Counted from the stretch's first letter, positions 27,489 to 38,203 are shown. The stretch: 64,000 bases of DNA from an uncultured Flavobacteriaceae bacterium (GCA_905182575.1 CAJJCA010000018.1:1-64000); one strand, 5' to 3'. The notes: generated by a model from the letters alone, not told the origin. Numbers and translations are program-made.

Positions 27489-28808
27489 TTATTTAGAACC
27501 AACTTTTTCAGCTAATAATAAAGCTTTGCTATCGGTTAAACTGGCGATATAGCAAGTAGCATTGAGTAGAGTTTCGTATAGATTTTCGGCGGGGAGTAAA
27601 ACATCTTCGGGGAGGAGTTGAAGGATGAGCTTATCATAGCTATTGGATTCGTTTTTAAAGGCATTTGCCCCAGCACTAACGAAGGCTTCTAACAGTGAAG
27701 AAATGGCCTTGTATCCTAAAATCTCTTTTTGCACGACTTCTTCAGAGCAGTATATCTTTTTAATACTTAAATTAATAATGTCAGAAATTTGAGCTTTATA
27801 TTTACTTTTCTCTAACAATGCATAGGGAAAACTTCCGTTCAGTATAGCCGATTCATTTTCAATAAAAACCCGAACAGCATCCTGAATTAAGCTATTAATT
27901 GCAAGGGCTCGTAAATAGCTTAATCGTTGAGAACGATGTTTGAGTTCTGCATATTTTTTAGTGTCAATACTGTCTCGAACCAAATTGATCAAGTATTCCA
28001 GTGCGTAATCTTCATCAATCCAACCCAAATGGATCCCATCTTCAAAATCGATAATCGTATAGCAAATGTCATCTGCGGCTTCCACTAAATAGGCGAGAGG
28101 ATGTCGGTTAACTTTTTGGAGATCGTTGGTTCCCAAATGAAGCGTAAAGTTTATTAAAAAAAGATTCTTGGGCTTGAAAATAACCATATTTTTTATGGGC
28201 AACATGATCGCTGGATTGAGATTTGAAAAAACTTTTGGATATTTAATAAACGCGCCTAGAGTGGCGTAACTTAATCTTAAACCTCCCGGAGTTCCCGGCG
28301 CATTTTGAGTGAGTATTTTAAACCCATTGGCATTGCCCTCAAAAGTACACAGGTCTTGGTATTGTTTTTTGGAAAGCTGGCTTTTAAATTTTGCACCTTT
28401 TCCGTGTGTAAAATAATGTCCAATTGCTTCTTCACCACTGTGACCAAAAGGGGGGTTTCCGATATCATGAGAAATGGCAGCAGCTCCAACGATAGCACCA
28501 AAATCATTGATTTGATAACCGAGGGATTTAAGTTCAGGATATTTTTCTAAAATTTGTTTTCCAGCCATCCGCCCGAGACTTCTGCCCACAACGGAAACCT
28601 CCAAACTGTGCGTAAGTCGGGTGTGAACAAAGTCAGTCTTTGAAAATGGAATGACTTGGGTTTTGTCCTGTAGGCTCCTAAATGTACTCGAAAAGATGAT
28701 GCGATCATAATCAACTTCAAAGCCCAAACGGGTGTCATCCTGCGCTCTTCTTGGGCGTTTGTTTTTATCGCCTAAGCGTTCTAATGAAAGTAAGTTTTTC
28801 CAGTTCAA
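27489..28808 (-). CDS. dgt: dGTP triphosphohydrolase (dGTPase), with two compensating frameshifts
   Basis: An HD-domain enzyme that hydrolyses dGTP to deoxyguanosine and triphosphate. Metal ligands lie in THSLEVS, AAISHDIGNPPFGHSGE and LVEAADDICY. The frame is open for 439 residues, but between about 28135 and 28235 the protein reads as nonsense (SNLNPAIMLPIKNM). The alternative frame there gives the expected family sequence DHVAHKKYGYFQAQ then ESFFNKLYASFG. Two indels that cancel each other explain this. Confidence 0.9.
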   Translation of the reverse strand: MNWKNLLSLERLGDKNKRPRRAQDDTRLGFEVDYDRIIFSSTFRSLQDKTQVIPFSKTDFVHTRLTHSLEVSVVGRSLGRMAGKQILEKYPELKSLGYQINDFGAIVGAAAISHDIGNPPFGHSGEEAIGHYFTHGKGAKFKSQLSKKQYQDLCTFEGNANGFKILTQNAPGTPGGLRLSYATLGAFIKYPKVFSNLNPAIMLPIKNMVIFKPKNLFLINFTLHLGTNDLQKVNRHPLAYLVEAADDICYTIIDFEDGIHLGWIDEDYALEYLINLVRDSIDTKKYAELKHRSQRLSYLRALAINSLIQDAVRVFIENESAILNGSFPYALLEKSKYKAQISDIINLSIKKIYCSEEVVQKEILGYKAISSLLEAFVSAGANAFKNESNSYDKLILQLLPEDVLLPAENLYETLLNATCYIASLTDSKALLLAEKVGSK

Positions 28809-28813
28809 TTGAC

Positions 28814-28837
28814 TTAATGTTAAGTTAACCTTTTAAT
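28814..28837 (+). promoter_or_regulatory. candidate regulatory site (TTAA-rich direct repeats)
   Basis: The block TTAATGTTAAG followed by TTAACCTTTTA places TTAA motifs 11 bases apart, and 19 of 23 aligned bases match 31783-31805 in front of the lipoprotein gene. Similar 11-base repeats occur at 38204-38225. It lies 31-54 bases before the TonB receptor start. A PhoB-type site is a possible reading. Confidence 0.35.
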
Positions 28838-28867
28838 AATATTATTATCCCTTAATATATTGCTAAA

Positions 28868-31720
28868 ATGAGGTTTTTTGCAAAAAAAACAATGAAGCTT
28901 TACTATTCTTTTTTAGCGACTATTTTATTTTCTTTTTCGATTCAAGCCCAAAATTATGGTTCAATAGTCGGAACCATCCTCGATAAGGACATGAGCGAAC
29001 AGCCACTTCCTTTTGCAAATATATTAATAGATGGGACATCAACGGGGACAACTTCTGATTTTGATGGTTTATTTGAGCTTCAAGATATTCCTGTGGGAAA
29101 CTATAATATATCGATAAGCTTTCTAGGATATGAATCCCAAACCATTGCCGTTGAAGTTCTAGTTGGGAAAGCGACGAACGTTAAAGTTGCTTTAGGACCT
29201 GTTGCAAATTCTCTACAAGAAGTTATAGTGACAACTGTTGCAAAAAGAGATTCTGAGGTAGCGCTTTTGATCGATCAAAAAAATGCAATGGTGATGAAAC
29301 AAGAGATTGGTGCAGAAGAAATTTCTAAAAAAGGATTAAGCGATGTTGCTGCTGCAGTTGTGAAGACCACTGGCGTAGTTAAACAAGAAGGATCGGGAAC
29401 AATTTTTGTTCGTGGTTTGGGCGATCGATATAACATTACACTTTATAATGGACTTCCATTGCCCTCTAACAATCCCTCCAGAAAGAACATAAACCTTGAA
29501 TTGTTTACCAGTGATATTGTAAAATCCATCAGCATTGACAAGGTTTTTGAAGCGAAGCACTATGGTGATTTTGCAGGAGCAAGCGTAGACATTAAGTCTA
29601 TTGAAAATAAAGGCACTCAAACTTTTAGCTTTAATTTAGGAGGAGGGGTTAATTCTGAGGTCAATGGTTTAGATGAATTTCATCTCGGTCAAGGCCCAAA
29701 CAATTTGGGATTTTATGACACCACTTATCCGAGTAACCCACTCGCGAATAATAATTTTGATACTAGTTTTAATAAAAAGGTTGCTTTTGGTGGAGCCCTA
29801 CCCATTAATACAAACATGGGGCTAAGTTTTAATAAAATTTTAAAACTTGGTGATAGTAATAGCCTTTCCATTTTTGCGGTTGGTAATTTTGACAGTAAGT
29901 TTAATTATTCCGAAGGTGTTTCGCGAGGGAGTGTAAACACTTCTGGTCTTGTGTTTAAAGATTTCGACTTTAAGAAGTTTCAATACGAAACCAACACAAC
30001 AGGAATGTTAAATGTAGGATACAGGGCAGGGGATTTCAAATTTAAGTTGAACACTTTGATGATTAACTCCTCTACTCAGAACCAACAAGAATACAACGGA
30101 ACGATCGATGTTTTCGACTATGCGCCAGAAGGTGGAGGGATCGTTCAACGTTCTGTTTTTGACCGAACCACACTTTTGGTAAATCAGTTCCTTATGGATT
30201 GGGAGGTAAATGAACAAATAGATGTCAATGTTGGGATAAGCTATAATCAAGTAGACAATAACATTCCAGACAGAAGACAAACCACTATCACTCCAGATGA
30301 CTGGGACAATCCAACAGGGCCACTTTCTTTCAAAAACACCCTGAATGCCGGAGACAACCACAGGTATTATCAGCATTTAGAAGAAGATGAAATGGCAGCT
30401 AATTTTAATGTGGATTATAATTTTGGTGAAAATGAAGACGGTGAGTTCCAATCCAAGATTAGTTTGGGTTATAATGGAAAACAAAAGAAGTATGCCTTCG
30501 ATGCAATTCAATTTAACTTTGCGCCTATCAAAAGAAGAAGTGGCGCTTTTGTAAACCAACCTTTAGTGGCAAATGCATATGCGTTGGATAACTATTTTAA
30601 TCAAGCCAATTTTGATCAAGGATTCTATGAGATTAGGACTTTTAGAGGGAAACTAGGTCAGGCAAACGTGTTGGAACCGCAAACCTATGGTGGAGATCAA
30701 AACATACATGCGGGCTATGTTTCTTTTAAATACAGCTTTAACCCTAAAACCTCAATTCTTATTGGACTAAGAGGGGAGTCTATTCATCAAAAAATTGAAT
30801 GGATAACAGCTTTAAAACCCAATGGAGGGGAATTGTCAATAGATAAATTTGAGTTTTTACCTTCTCTCATGGCTTTACATAAGTTAAATGAAAAACAAAA
30901 CTTGAGACTTTCATTGAGCAAGACTTATACATTACCCCAAACCAAAGAACGCGCCCCCTTCCAGTTTGAAGAGGTTACGCAAGTTTATATTGGAAACCCA
31001 ACGTTATATGCGTCAACCGATTATAATGTTGATTTAAAATGGGAATTTTTTCCTTCAAATAGCGAATTGATCTCTTTTGGTCTTTTCGGGAAAATAATCA
31101 AAAACCCTATCAATTCTGCGGCAATAAACTCTGCTTCAAATGATATAAGTTATGTCAATTCTGGAAATCAAGCGGTTGCTTTTGGTCTTGAAATAGAGGC
31201 AAAGAAAATTCTTTTTAGAACACAACGGGAAACGGAAGAGGAGCTGCTTGACAAGATGCTTAGTGTCGCTGTAAATTTTTCTTACCTGAACAGTGAGCAA
31301 GACCTTGATGCAAGCAAGGTCTTGACCGAAACAGCAGCTGCCGGTTACCCTTTAAGTGTAGATTTTTCTGAGACAACTGACAGGCTTTCTGGTGCTTCGG
31401 ATATACTTTTCAACTTTGACGCTACTTATCTTTATGAGTTTACTAAAGATAAAAACATTCAAGGGAGTTTGTTGTTTAATTACTTTTCCGACCAAATTTC
31501 AGCTTTTGGTACGGAGGGAAAAGGGAACTTTGTTGACAAAGGGTTTGCTACACTAAATATTGTTCTAAAATCTAAAATTGGGAAAGGATTTGGTGTGAGT
31601 CTATCAGCCAGAAACTTGCTTGATCCCAGTATTGAAAGGGTTCAGGAAGTTCAAGAAGTTACACTTTTATCCTACAAGAAAGGGATAACAGTAAGTGCGG
31701 GACTAAATTATACTTTCTGA
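28868..31720 (+). CDS. TonB-dependent outer-membrane receptor
   Basis: 950 residues. The signal peptide ends at SFSIQAQ; the ATG at 28892 (MKLYYSF) would give a more usual leader than the first ATG. A CarboxypepD_reg domain follows (GSIVGTILDKDMSEQPLPFANILIDG...). The plug contains GDRYNITLYNGLPLPSNN, and a 22-strand barrel ends with a C-terminal aromatic (AGLNYTF). It imports a large or scarce ligand across the outer membrane with TonB energy. No SusD follows; instead come a duplicated surface lipoprotein, a phosphate-type porin and a PiT permease. The frame is intact. Confidence 0.92.
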   Translation: MRFFAKKTMKLYYSFLATILFSFSIQAQNYGSIVGTILDKDMSEQPLPFANILIDGTSTGTTSDFDGLFELQDIPVGNYNISISFLGYESQTIAVEVLVGKATNVKVALGPVANSLQEVIVTTVAKRDSEVALLIDQKNAMVMKQEIGAEEISKKGLSDVAAAVVKTTGVVKQEGSGTIFVRGLGDRYNITLYNGLPLPSNNPSRKNINLELFTSDIVKSISIDKVFEAKHYGDFAGASVDIKSIENKGTQTFSFNLGGGVNSEVNGLDEFHLGQGPNNLGFYDTTYPSNPLANNNFDTSFNKKVAFGGALPINTNMGLSFNKILKLGDSNSLSIFAVGNFDSKFNYSEGVSRGSVNTSGLVFKDFDFKKFQYETNTTGMLNVGYRAGDFKFKLNTLMINSSTQNQQEYNGTIDVFDYAPEGGGIVQRSVFDRTTLLVNQFLMDWEVNEQIDVNVGISYNQVDNNIPDRRQTTITPDDWDNPTGPLSFKNTLNAGDNHRYYQHLEEDEMAANFNVDYNFGENEDGEFQSKISLGYNGKQKKYAFDAIQFNFAPIKRRSGAFVNQPLVANAYALDNYFNQANFDQGFYEIRTFRGKLGQANVLEPQTYGGDQNIHAGYVSFKYSFNPKTSILIGLRGESIHQKIEWITALKPNGGELSIDKFEFLPSLMALHKLNEKQNLRLSLSKTYTLPQTKERAPFQFEEVTQVYIGNPTLYASTDYNVDLKWEFFPSNSELISFGLFGKIIKNPINSAAINSASNDISYVNSGNQAVAFGLEIEAKKILFRTQRETEEELLDKMLSVAVNFSYLNSEQDLDASKVLTETAAAGYPLSVDFSETTDRLSGASDILFNFDATYLYEFTKDKNIQGSLLFNYFSDQISAFGTEGKGNFVDKGFATLNIVLKSKIGKGFGVSLSARNLLDPSIERVQEVQEVTLLSYKKGITVSAGLNYTF

Positions 31721-31740
31721 AATGAAACTTAAACGATATA

Positions 31741-31806
31741 ACATTTAATTAACCATAAAGTTTTAAAATCATCACGTTAGCATAATGTTTAATTAACTTT
31801 TTAACC
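31741..31806 (+). promoter_or_regulatory. candidate regulatory region with repeated TTTAATTAAC
   Basis: The ten-base word TTTAATTAAC occurs at 31744-31753 and 31788-31797. The second copy lies in a 23-base block that resembles 28814-28837. The region sits between the TonB receptor and its lipoprotein partner and probably gives the lipoprotein its own regulated promoter. Confidence 0.35.
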
Positions 31807-31847
31807 GTGAATACTGCTTTAATTTGTTAAAAAATAAAATTTAACTC

Positions 31848-34071
31848 ATGAAAAATTATTTTTACCTATTATTACTTCTGATCTCAGCATCATGTACCTC
31901 AGACGATGATGCTGTAACTTTAGATTCTGACTTAACAACCAACGCCACCTGTTCCGATGGGATTAAGAATGGCGACGAGATTGATGTGGATTGTGGAGGT
32001 TCTTGTTCGGCATGTGTGACTTCACTGTCTGGAACCTTATCAACGGACACACAGTTGTCAAAAGCGAATTCTTATGAATTAACAGGAGCTTACATTGTTC
32101 CTGATGGAATAACTTTGACAATTGATGCAGGTGCATTGTTATCAGTGCAACTGGTGGGACAAGCGCTTACATTGCTGTTGCTCAAGGTGGAAAAATAAAT
32201 ATCAACGGAACGGCTAACTAGTCCGGTCGTCATGACTTCTGGATCTGCGAGTCTCCGGCGGCTAGTGATTGGGGCGGTTTGGTAATCTGTGGAAAAGCAC
32301 CCACCAATGTTGGAGCAACGGCTACTTCTGAAGTTGGAGAGCTGACTTACGGTGGATCTGATGAAAATGACAGTTCGGGATCAATTCAATATCTAAGAGT
32401 TGAATATTCTGGCGCAGCTTACAATTCTGAAAAAGAGTTTAATGGTATTTCCTTATTTGGTGTTGGCGCAGGAACAACTTTTAAGTATGTTCAATCTTAT
32501 GAAGGTGGCGATGACGGTATCGAGTTTTTTGGAGGAACTGTTAACGGAACCTACCTTGTTTCTGTAAATAGTCAAGATGATTCTATCGATTTTGCAGATG
32601 GCTGGAACGGCTCGGGAAGTTACTGGTACATTTCGGGAGGTGCTAAAGCGGGCATAGAAGGCTCTAATAACGGCGCTAATGGATGATGCAACTCCAGTTA
32701 CTATAACAACCTTAAGTAATATCACCGTAGTAGGCCCTGTGAGCGAAGGAGCACTCTATTTCAAAGAAGGTGGAGGTCAATTTACAATCGACAATTTTTA
32801 TGCAAGTAACGTTGCACTTGGTGTTAAAGTAAAAGCCAATGATGTTGAATCAAACACCAGATTGGCTGCCGGAGAGTTAAGTATTTCTAAATTTCAATTC
32901 GCCGATGTAGCTTCTAGGAGATTTAGTAAAAACAGACTATGTAGGCGATGCTTCATGGTTAGGTGAAGGTGCTACAAGTGGTGCTGGAAACGGAGCCGCC
33001 GCTCCAAGCTGGACTGCTGGATGGACTGTAGGTTTGGATGGAGCCACTGCTTCAACCAAAGCAAACATACAAGGTGAAATTGACACCGAAGTAACACTTA
33101 ATTCATCAACAGAATATTTATTAACCTCTTCATTTATTATAAAAGATGGGGGTACACTTAATATTCCTGCAGGTACATTGATCAAAGCAATTGGTGGTAC
33201 AAGCTCATACATTGCAGTAGCACAAGGTGGAAAAATAAATATAAACGGAACGGCTACTAGTCCAGTCGTCATGACTTCTGGATTTGATTCTCCGGCTGCT
33301 AGTGATTGGGGTGGTTTGGTAATCTGTGGAAAAGCACCCACCAATGTTGGAGCAACGGCTACTTCTGAAGTTGGAGACTTAACTTACGGTGGGACGATTT
33401 CAGACGATAACTCGGGATCGATTCAATATTTAAGAGTTGAATATTCAGGTGCAGCTTATAATTCTGAAAAAGAATTTAACGGTATTTCTTTATTCGGAGT
33501 AGGATCAGGGACAACATTCGAGTATGTTCAATCCTACGAAGGAGGAGATGATGGAATTGAATTTTTTGGTGGAACGGTTGTGGGAAACTATTTAATCTCA
33601 AAGGGAAGTCAAGACGATTCAATTGATTTTGCTGACGGATGGACTGGATCAGGGAGTTACTGGTATATTTCTGGTGGTGCAAAAGCTGGGATAGAAGGTT
33701 CTAATAACGGGTCTGATGGAAATGCAACTCCGGTCACGACTGTAACACTATCTAATATCTCTGTTGTAGGTCCGGTAACTGAGGGAGCGCTTTATTTTAA
33801 AGAAGGTGGTGGAAATTTTACAATCAACAACTTTTTCGTAAGCGTCCTTGAAGATGAGGTAATCAAAGTAAAGAGCACAGATTCGGACGCACAGGCAAGG
33901 TTGACAAATGGCGATTTGAAAATAACAAATTTGACTGGTGCTACTGATAGGGCTTCTTTGTCACCTGATTTTGATTTCACGAGCTATGCGAATATTACGC
34001 AAACTACTACGGCAACTGGTGCAGGAAACGGAGCAACCATGCCTGATTGGTCAGCGGGATGGGCCAAATAA
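31848..34071 (+). CDS. surface lipoprotein with two tandem beta-helix-type domains, frameshifted
   Basis: A reconstructed lipoprotein of about 740 residues. Lipobox SASC|TSD; then the Cys-rich module CSDGIKNGDEIDVDCGG with SCSAC, common in Bacteroidetes surface proteins; then two copies of a roughly 330-residue domain. Each copy has PAGTLIKA-type turns, SDWGGLVICGKAP, IQYLRVEYSGAAYNSEKEFNGIS and EGGDDGIEFFGGTV, the pattern of a right-handed parallel beta-helix. Each ends in a Trp-rich cap (PSWTAGW; PDWSAGW). The first copy has indels near 32150, 32220, 32685 and 32910; the second is intact. Position after the TonB receptor suggests a SusD-like substrate-capturing role; the ligand is unknown. 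Confidence 0.75.
32181..32690. repeat. tandem internal duplication, copy 1
   Basis: Nearly the same DNA recurs at 33221-33727 with an offset of 1037-1040 bases. A stretch of more than 60 bases around 32279-32341 is identical to 33316-33378. Such nucleotide identity implies a recent duplication or ongoing conversion between the two domains. Confidence 0.85.
33221..33727. repeat. tandem internal duplication, copy 2
   Basis: Partner of 32181-32690. This copy keeps a clean reading frame to the end of the gene, while copy 1 carries indels. Confidence 0.85.
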
Positions 34072-34159
34072 AGGTGGATAAGTTGTCAAAAGCTTAACCT
34101 TAAGGACACATTTAATTCATTATTTAGTAACATATTTATGTTTTTAATCTATCAATTGA

Positions 34160-35368
34160 ATGTTTAAAATTTTAATAAAAACTGTTTCTTATATTATTAT
34201 TTTAATGCCAATTATTGTTGAAGCCCAGCAAGTAACAGCTCCTAAATTCGGAAAAGGAATATTGAATATATCCGGAGTAGACAGCACTTGGACTATGAAT
34301 TTATCCGCAAGAGTTCAGTATTTAACTTCTACGACCTGGCAAGAGGATAATGATTCATATGGTGGACCTGAATCCAACTCATTGATTCGAAGATCTCGGT
34401 TTAAATTTAAAGGATTTGCTTATCACCCAAACCTTACCTATAAGATTGAATTAGCCCTTTCAAATAGAGATATTTCTGGAGGATCAAACTACACTTCAGA
34501 CGCTCCAAGGATTATATTAGACGCGATTGTTAATTGGAAATTTAATGATAACTGGAGCATACAATTTGGCCAAGGCAAGCTCCCAGGAAATTTAGAAAGA
34601 CTTATTTCCTCCTCAAAACTAGCTTTAGTTGACAGGTCATTGTTAAATAGTAAATTCACTATTGATAGAGATTACGGTCTACAATTAAAACATCAATTTA
34701 TTATTAATAAAAAAATTATTGTAAAAGAAAACTTTTCAATATCTCAAGGAGAAGGAAGAAATGTTTCTAAAGGAAATATTGGTGGTCACCAATATACCGG
34801 AAGACTGGACCTACTTCCATTTGGAAATTTTACAAACAATAGCGAATATGAAGGTGACGATCTAAACAGAGAAGAATCTCCCAAGTTACTTGTTGGTATT
34901 TCGTATGATTACAATAATAATGCTGTTAAAACGAGGAGCAATATGGGTTCGTACATGGAAACAGATTACGGGCTTTTTGAAACAGACATTACTACATTGT
35001 TTATAAACGCTCATTTTAAATATAAAGGCTTCTCATTTATGGGTGAATATGCCGATAGAAATGCGGAGGATGAATTTGCTAAAAATAGTGACAACAGTTT
35101 GACTGGAGACATTGTAAATGTAGGTTCTGCGATTAGTCTGCAAGCAGGATATGTTTTGCCATCAAATATTGCATTTACAGGAAGATTTACTAATGTACAT
35201 TTTGATAAGCTTGTAACCTCTAACAATGACATTAAACAATATACTTTAGGGGCTTCTAAATATTTCAACAATCATAATTTAAAAATTCAATCAGATATTT
35301 CATTTGAAAACTCAAAATTTTCAAATGATAAAATTTTCTACCGTTTACAATTTGAATTTCATTTCTAA
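34160..35368 (+). CDS. OprO/OprP family (phosphate-selective type) porin
   Basis: 402 residues. A signal peptide (cleavage near IIVEAQQ) precedes an outer-membrane barrel of the porin O/P family: LSARVQYLTSTTWQED, SLIRRSRFKFKGFAYHPNLTYKIELALSN, the family hallmark WSIQFGQGKLPGNLERLISS, and a final aromatic residue (RLQFEFHF). The Pseudomonas founders pass phosphate or polyphosphate. It is followed after 11 bases by a PiT phosphate permease, which supports a phosphate role here. Intact. Confidence 0.85.
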   Translation: MFKILIKTVSYIIILMPIIVEAQQVTAPKFGKGILNISGVDSTWTMNLSARVQYLTSTTWQEDNDSYGGPESNSLIRRSRFKFKGFAYHPNLTYKIELALSNRDISGGSNYTSDAPRIILDAIVNWKFNDNWSIQFGQGKLPGNLERLISSSKLALVDRSLLNSKFTIDRDYGLQLKHQFIINKKIIVKENFSISQGEGRNVSKGNIGGHQYTGRLDLLPFGNFTNNSEYEGDDLNREESPKLLVGISYDYNNNAVKTRSNMGSYMETDYGLFETDITTLFINAHFKYKGFSFMGEYADRNAEDEFAKNSDNSLTGDIVNVGSAISLQAGYVLPSNIAFTGRFTNVHFDKLVTSNNDIKQYTLGASKYFNNHNLKIQSDISFENSKFSNDKIFYRLQFEFHF

Positions 35369-35379
35369 AAACATATATA

Positions 35380-37654
35380 ATGGAAAACTCATACTTGATA
35401 TTAGTAATTATTCTAGCAATTTTGGCTTGTGGTGATTTAATAGTGGGGGTCAGTAATGACGCAGTAAATTTTTTAAGTTCAGCAGTAGGTTCTAAAGCCA
35501 TTTCATTTAGGACTATAATGATTTTAGCAGGCTCAGGAGTTGCTCTTGGGGCACTGTTTTCAAGTGGTTTAATGGAGGTAGCAAGGAAAGGAATTTTCAA
35601 CCCTGGCGAGTTTTATTTTGATGAAATCATGTTAATTTTTACTGCAGTAATGTTAACGGACATTTTATTATTAGATTTTTTTAATTCAATAGGGATGCCT
35701 ACGTCAACTACGGTATCAATAGTATTTGAATTATTAGGAGCAGCTGTTTTTATATCACTTATAAAAATTAGCTCTACTTCAGGAGATTTTTATGACTTAG
35801 TAAATTATATAAATACAAGTAAAGCACTGCAAATAGTGTCAGGTATCGTTTTGTCTGTTGTAGTTGCGCTCACTATTGGAGCGATGGTTCAATGGCTCTC
35901 AAGATTGTTTTTAACGTATGAATTTGAGAAAAAGGCAAGCTGGGTTAGTGCACTTTTTGCTGGAATTGCTTTGTCAGCGATCACCTATTTTATTTTGATG
36001 AAAGGGATTAAGGGAACTCCTTATGCTGACTTAAAACTTGATATTATTGGAGGAATAAAAATAAAAGACTTCATTGAGTTTGAAGTTTTAAAAGTAACCA
36101 TCATTAATTTTATTTTTTGGCTTGGTTTCTCTTATTCGTTAATTCATTTTTTAAAAGTTAATATCTATAAATTAATTATTGGTGTAGGGACTTTCGCACT
36201 TGCTCTAGCATTTGCAGGAAATGACCTTGTTAATTTCATAGGGGTTCCCATCGCTGCATATCAGGCATATGAACTATGGGTTTCCTCCGGATCGGCGGCC
36301 TCTGAATTTAGCATGGGGATGTTGTCTTCAAAGGTACCTACTCCCACAGTTTTCTTAGTACTTTCAGGATTTATCATGGTACTTACTTTATGGCTTTCGA
36401 CCAAATCTAGAAAAGTTTTAAAAACCAGTTTAGATTTATCAAGCCAAGGCAATGTCAAAGAGAGATTTCAGCCCTCGTTGTTTTCTAAATTAATCGTAAA
36501 GTTTTTTCAATCAATATCTGATGCATTGACTAGTCTTTTACCAAAAAAAACACGGAAAAGAATAGAATTGCAGTTTATAGAGTCAAGTAATCAGAATAAG
36601 AGTTTTAACAATTCTAATGCGCCTTCTTTTGACATGTTGAGGGCTTCAGTAAATTTAACAGTTGCCGCAATTTTAATCTCGATTGCAACTTCCTATAAAC
36701 TACCGCTTTCTACTACCTATGTCACTTTCATGGTTGCAATGGGAACTTCACTTGCTGACAAAGCATGGGGAAGAGATAGTGCGGTTTATCGAGTTTCTGG
36801 AGTAATAAATGTTATTATGGGTTGGTTTTTAACCGCTATTACTGCATTCTTTGTTTCGGGTATAATCGCCTTATTAATTCATGTAGGTGGTATTCAAGCA
36901 ATTTCTATTATTTTGTTTATCATCCTTTTAATTATCGGGAAAAATTTTATAAAACATAGAAATGAAGAAACTGAAGTAGATAAGGACAAGATCCTTAAAG
37001 CAGAAAGTAATTCCATGATAGGTGTTATGGATGAAAGCTCAGGAAATATCATTAAGTTCTTTAAACGAGTAGATGTGATTTATAGCATTTTATTGGAAGG
37101 CTTGTCCAAGCATGATTTAAAAATGCTTAAAAAAGGAAAAAAGAACATCAAAAGACTCGAAAGTGAAGTAGAGGATTTGCGTGAAAACATGTTCTACTTT
37201 ATTAAAAACTTAGATGAGCAAAGCTTTTCTGCGAGTAACTTTTATATTGTTTTATTAAGTCACATCGAGGATTTAGCGAGTGATCTTAGGTTATATAATT
37301 TCAAAAAGCTACAAACACATCGACAATGATCACCTAAAGCTTAAATTATCTCAGATAAGAGATTTGAAAGAAATTCATGATTTCACCAAATCTATTTTTA
37401 AAAATTCAATGGAAACTTTTGATAATAATTCCATTTTAGATATTGAATTAATTTTAAATAGAAAAGATGAACTTAAAGCTAAGATTCAAGAAAAAATAAA
37501 TTCACAAATAGAGCTTACAAGAAATATAGAAACCAGTCCAAAAAACACAACTTTATATTTTAATATACTTTTAAAGTCTAAGGATATATATAAAATCAAG
37601 ATCAGTTTAATAGAGGAGTTCTATAATTCTTACAAAAAAATAAATAATTTGTAG
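35380..37654 (+). CDS. PiT-family inorganic phosphate permease with PhoU-like tail, one frameshift
   Basis: A low-affinity phosphate importer. The two duplicated PHO4 signatures are GVSNDAVNFLSSAVGS at the start and FAGNDLVNFIGVP in the middle, in a protein with about twelve helices. From residue 545 on comes a helical cytoplasmic PhoU/DUF47-like domain (SGNIIKFFKRVDVIYSILLEG and later). The frame changes near 37300, in the tail, and the second frame runs to 37654. Joined length about 757 residues. It is translationally close to the porin, so outer- and inner-membrane steps are encoded together. Confidence 0.88.
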
Positions 37655-37760
37655 TCCAACAGCTTTTCTGTTAGGGCGATTTGGATAATGCTTTACTTGA
37701 CCTTTGTGGTTGATAGCCAAACGTTTAGTCAAGTCTAATAAATGAATTTCTAAGAGGTTG

Positions 37761-37787
37761 CTTATAAAGTAAAAGCTACTTTATAAG
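37761..37787. terminator. hairpin between convergent genes
   Basis: A perfect 11-base stem (CTTATAAAGTA / TACTTTATAAG) with an AAAGC loop. It overlaps the stop codon of the MORN gene. No long T tract follows, so the terminator function is inferred from position between two convergent genes. Confidence 0.5.
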
Positions 37788-38137
37788 TTGTTATTGGCTA
37801 ACAAGTTTTTGTTCTCCCAATTGACAGTATCAATAACGACATTATCTTTAAAGTCTACTTCAGTGAGGTCGGCATTGCTCCAAAAAAACCATTTTCCATT
37901 TTTCTCACCCATGTTGTAGGTGCCTAATGAAAGTTTGTTTCCGTCCATGTCGAAACTCGCCCATTCTCCGTGCAGCTTATTGTCTTTAAGATATCCAGTT
38001 TGAGCAATTGATCCGTCTTCATGATAGGAGATAACTTTCACAAGATTATTCCCTGAATTAACAAATTCAGTTTTTATGTTTCCCTGAGCATTTACCGAGA
38101 GAGATAGCGCGAAGATTAATATACAAAGACTTTTCAT
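37781..38137 (-). CDS. secreted MORN-repeat protein
   Basis: 118 residues. A signal peptide (ALSLSVNAQG) precedes MORN-type repeats (ISYHEDGSIAQTGYLKDNKLHGEW, then GNKLSLGTYNMGEKNGKWFFW). Proteins of this kind are often called YwqK antitoxins by similarity, but the signal peptide and lack of a toxin partner argue against that here. The role is unknown. Just upstream is an 11-base tandem direct repeat (38204-38225). Confidence 0.8.
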   Translation of the reverse strand: MKSLCILIFALSLSVNAQGNIKTEFVNSGNNLVKVISYHEDGSIAQTGYLKDNKLHGEWASFDMDGNKLSLGTYNMGEKNGKWFFWSNADLTEVDFKDNVVIDTVNWENKNLLANNNL

Positions 38138-38203
38138 TTCAAATGTTTTACCTGATTTTCTAATAAATTTAACAATTAATTTACATTAAACCAGTATTTG
38201 CAT

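Noticed and set aside
32453-33980. Minus-strand ORFs up to 135 codons opposite the duplicated lipoprotein
   Set aside because: The plus strand carries the conserved repeats in both copies; the minus frames arise from its biased codons.
37781-38137. Antitoxin of the YwqK type
   Set aside because: It has a signal peptide and no toxin gene beside it; similarity is only through MORN repeats.
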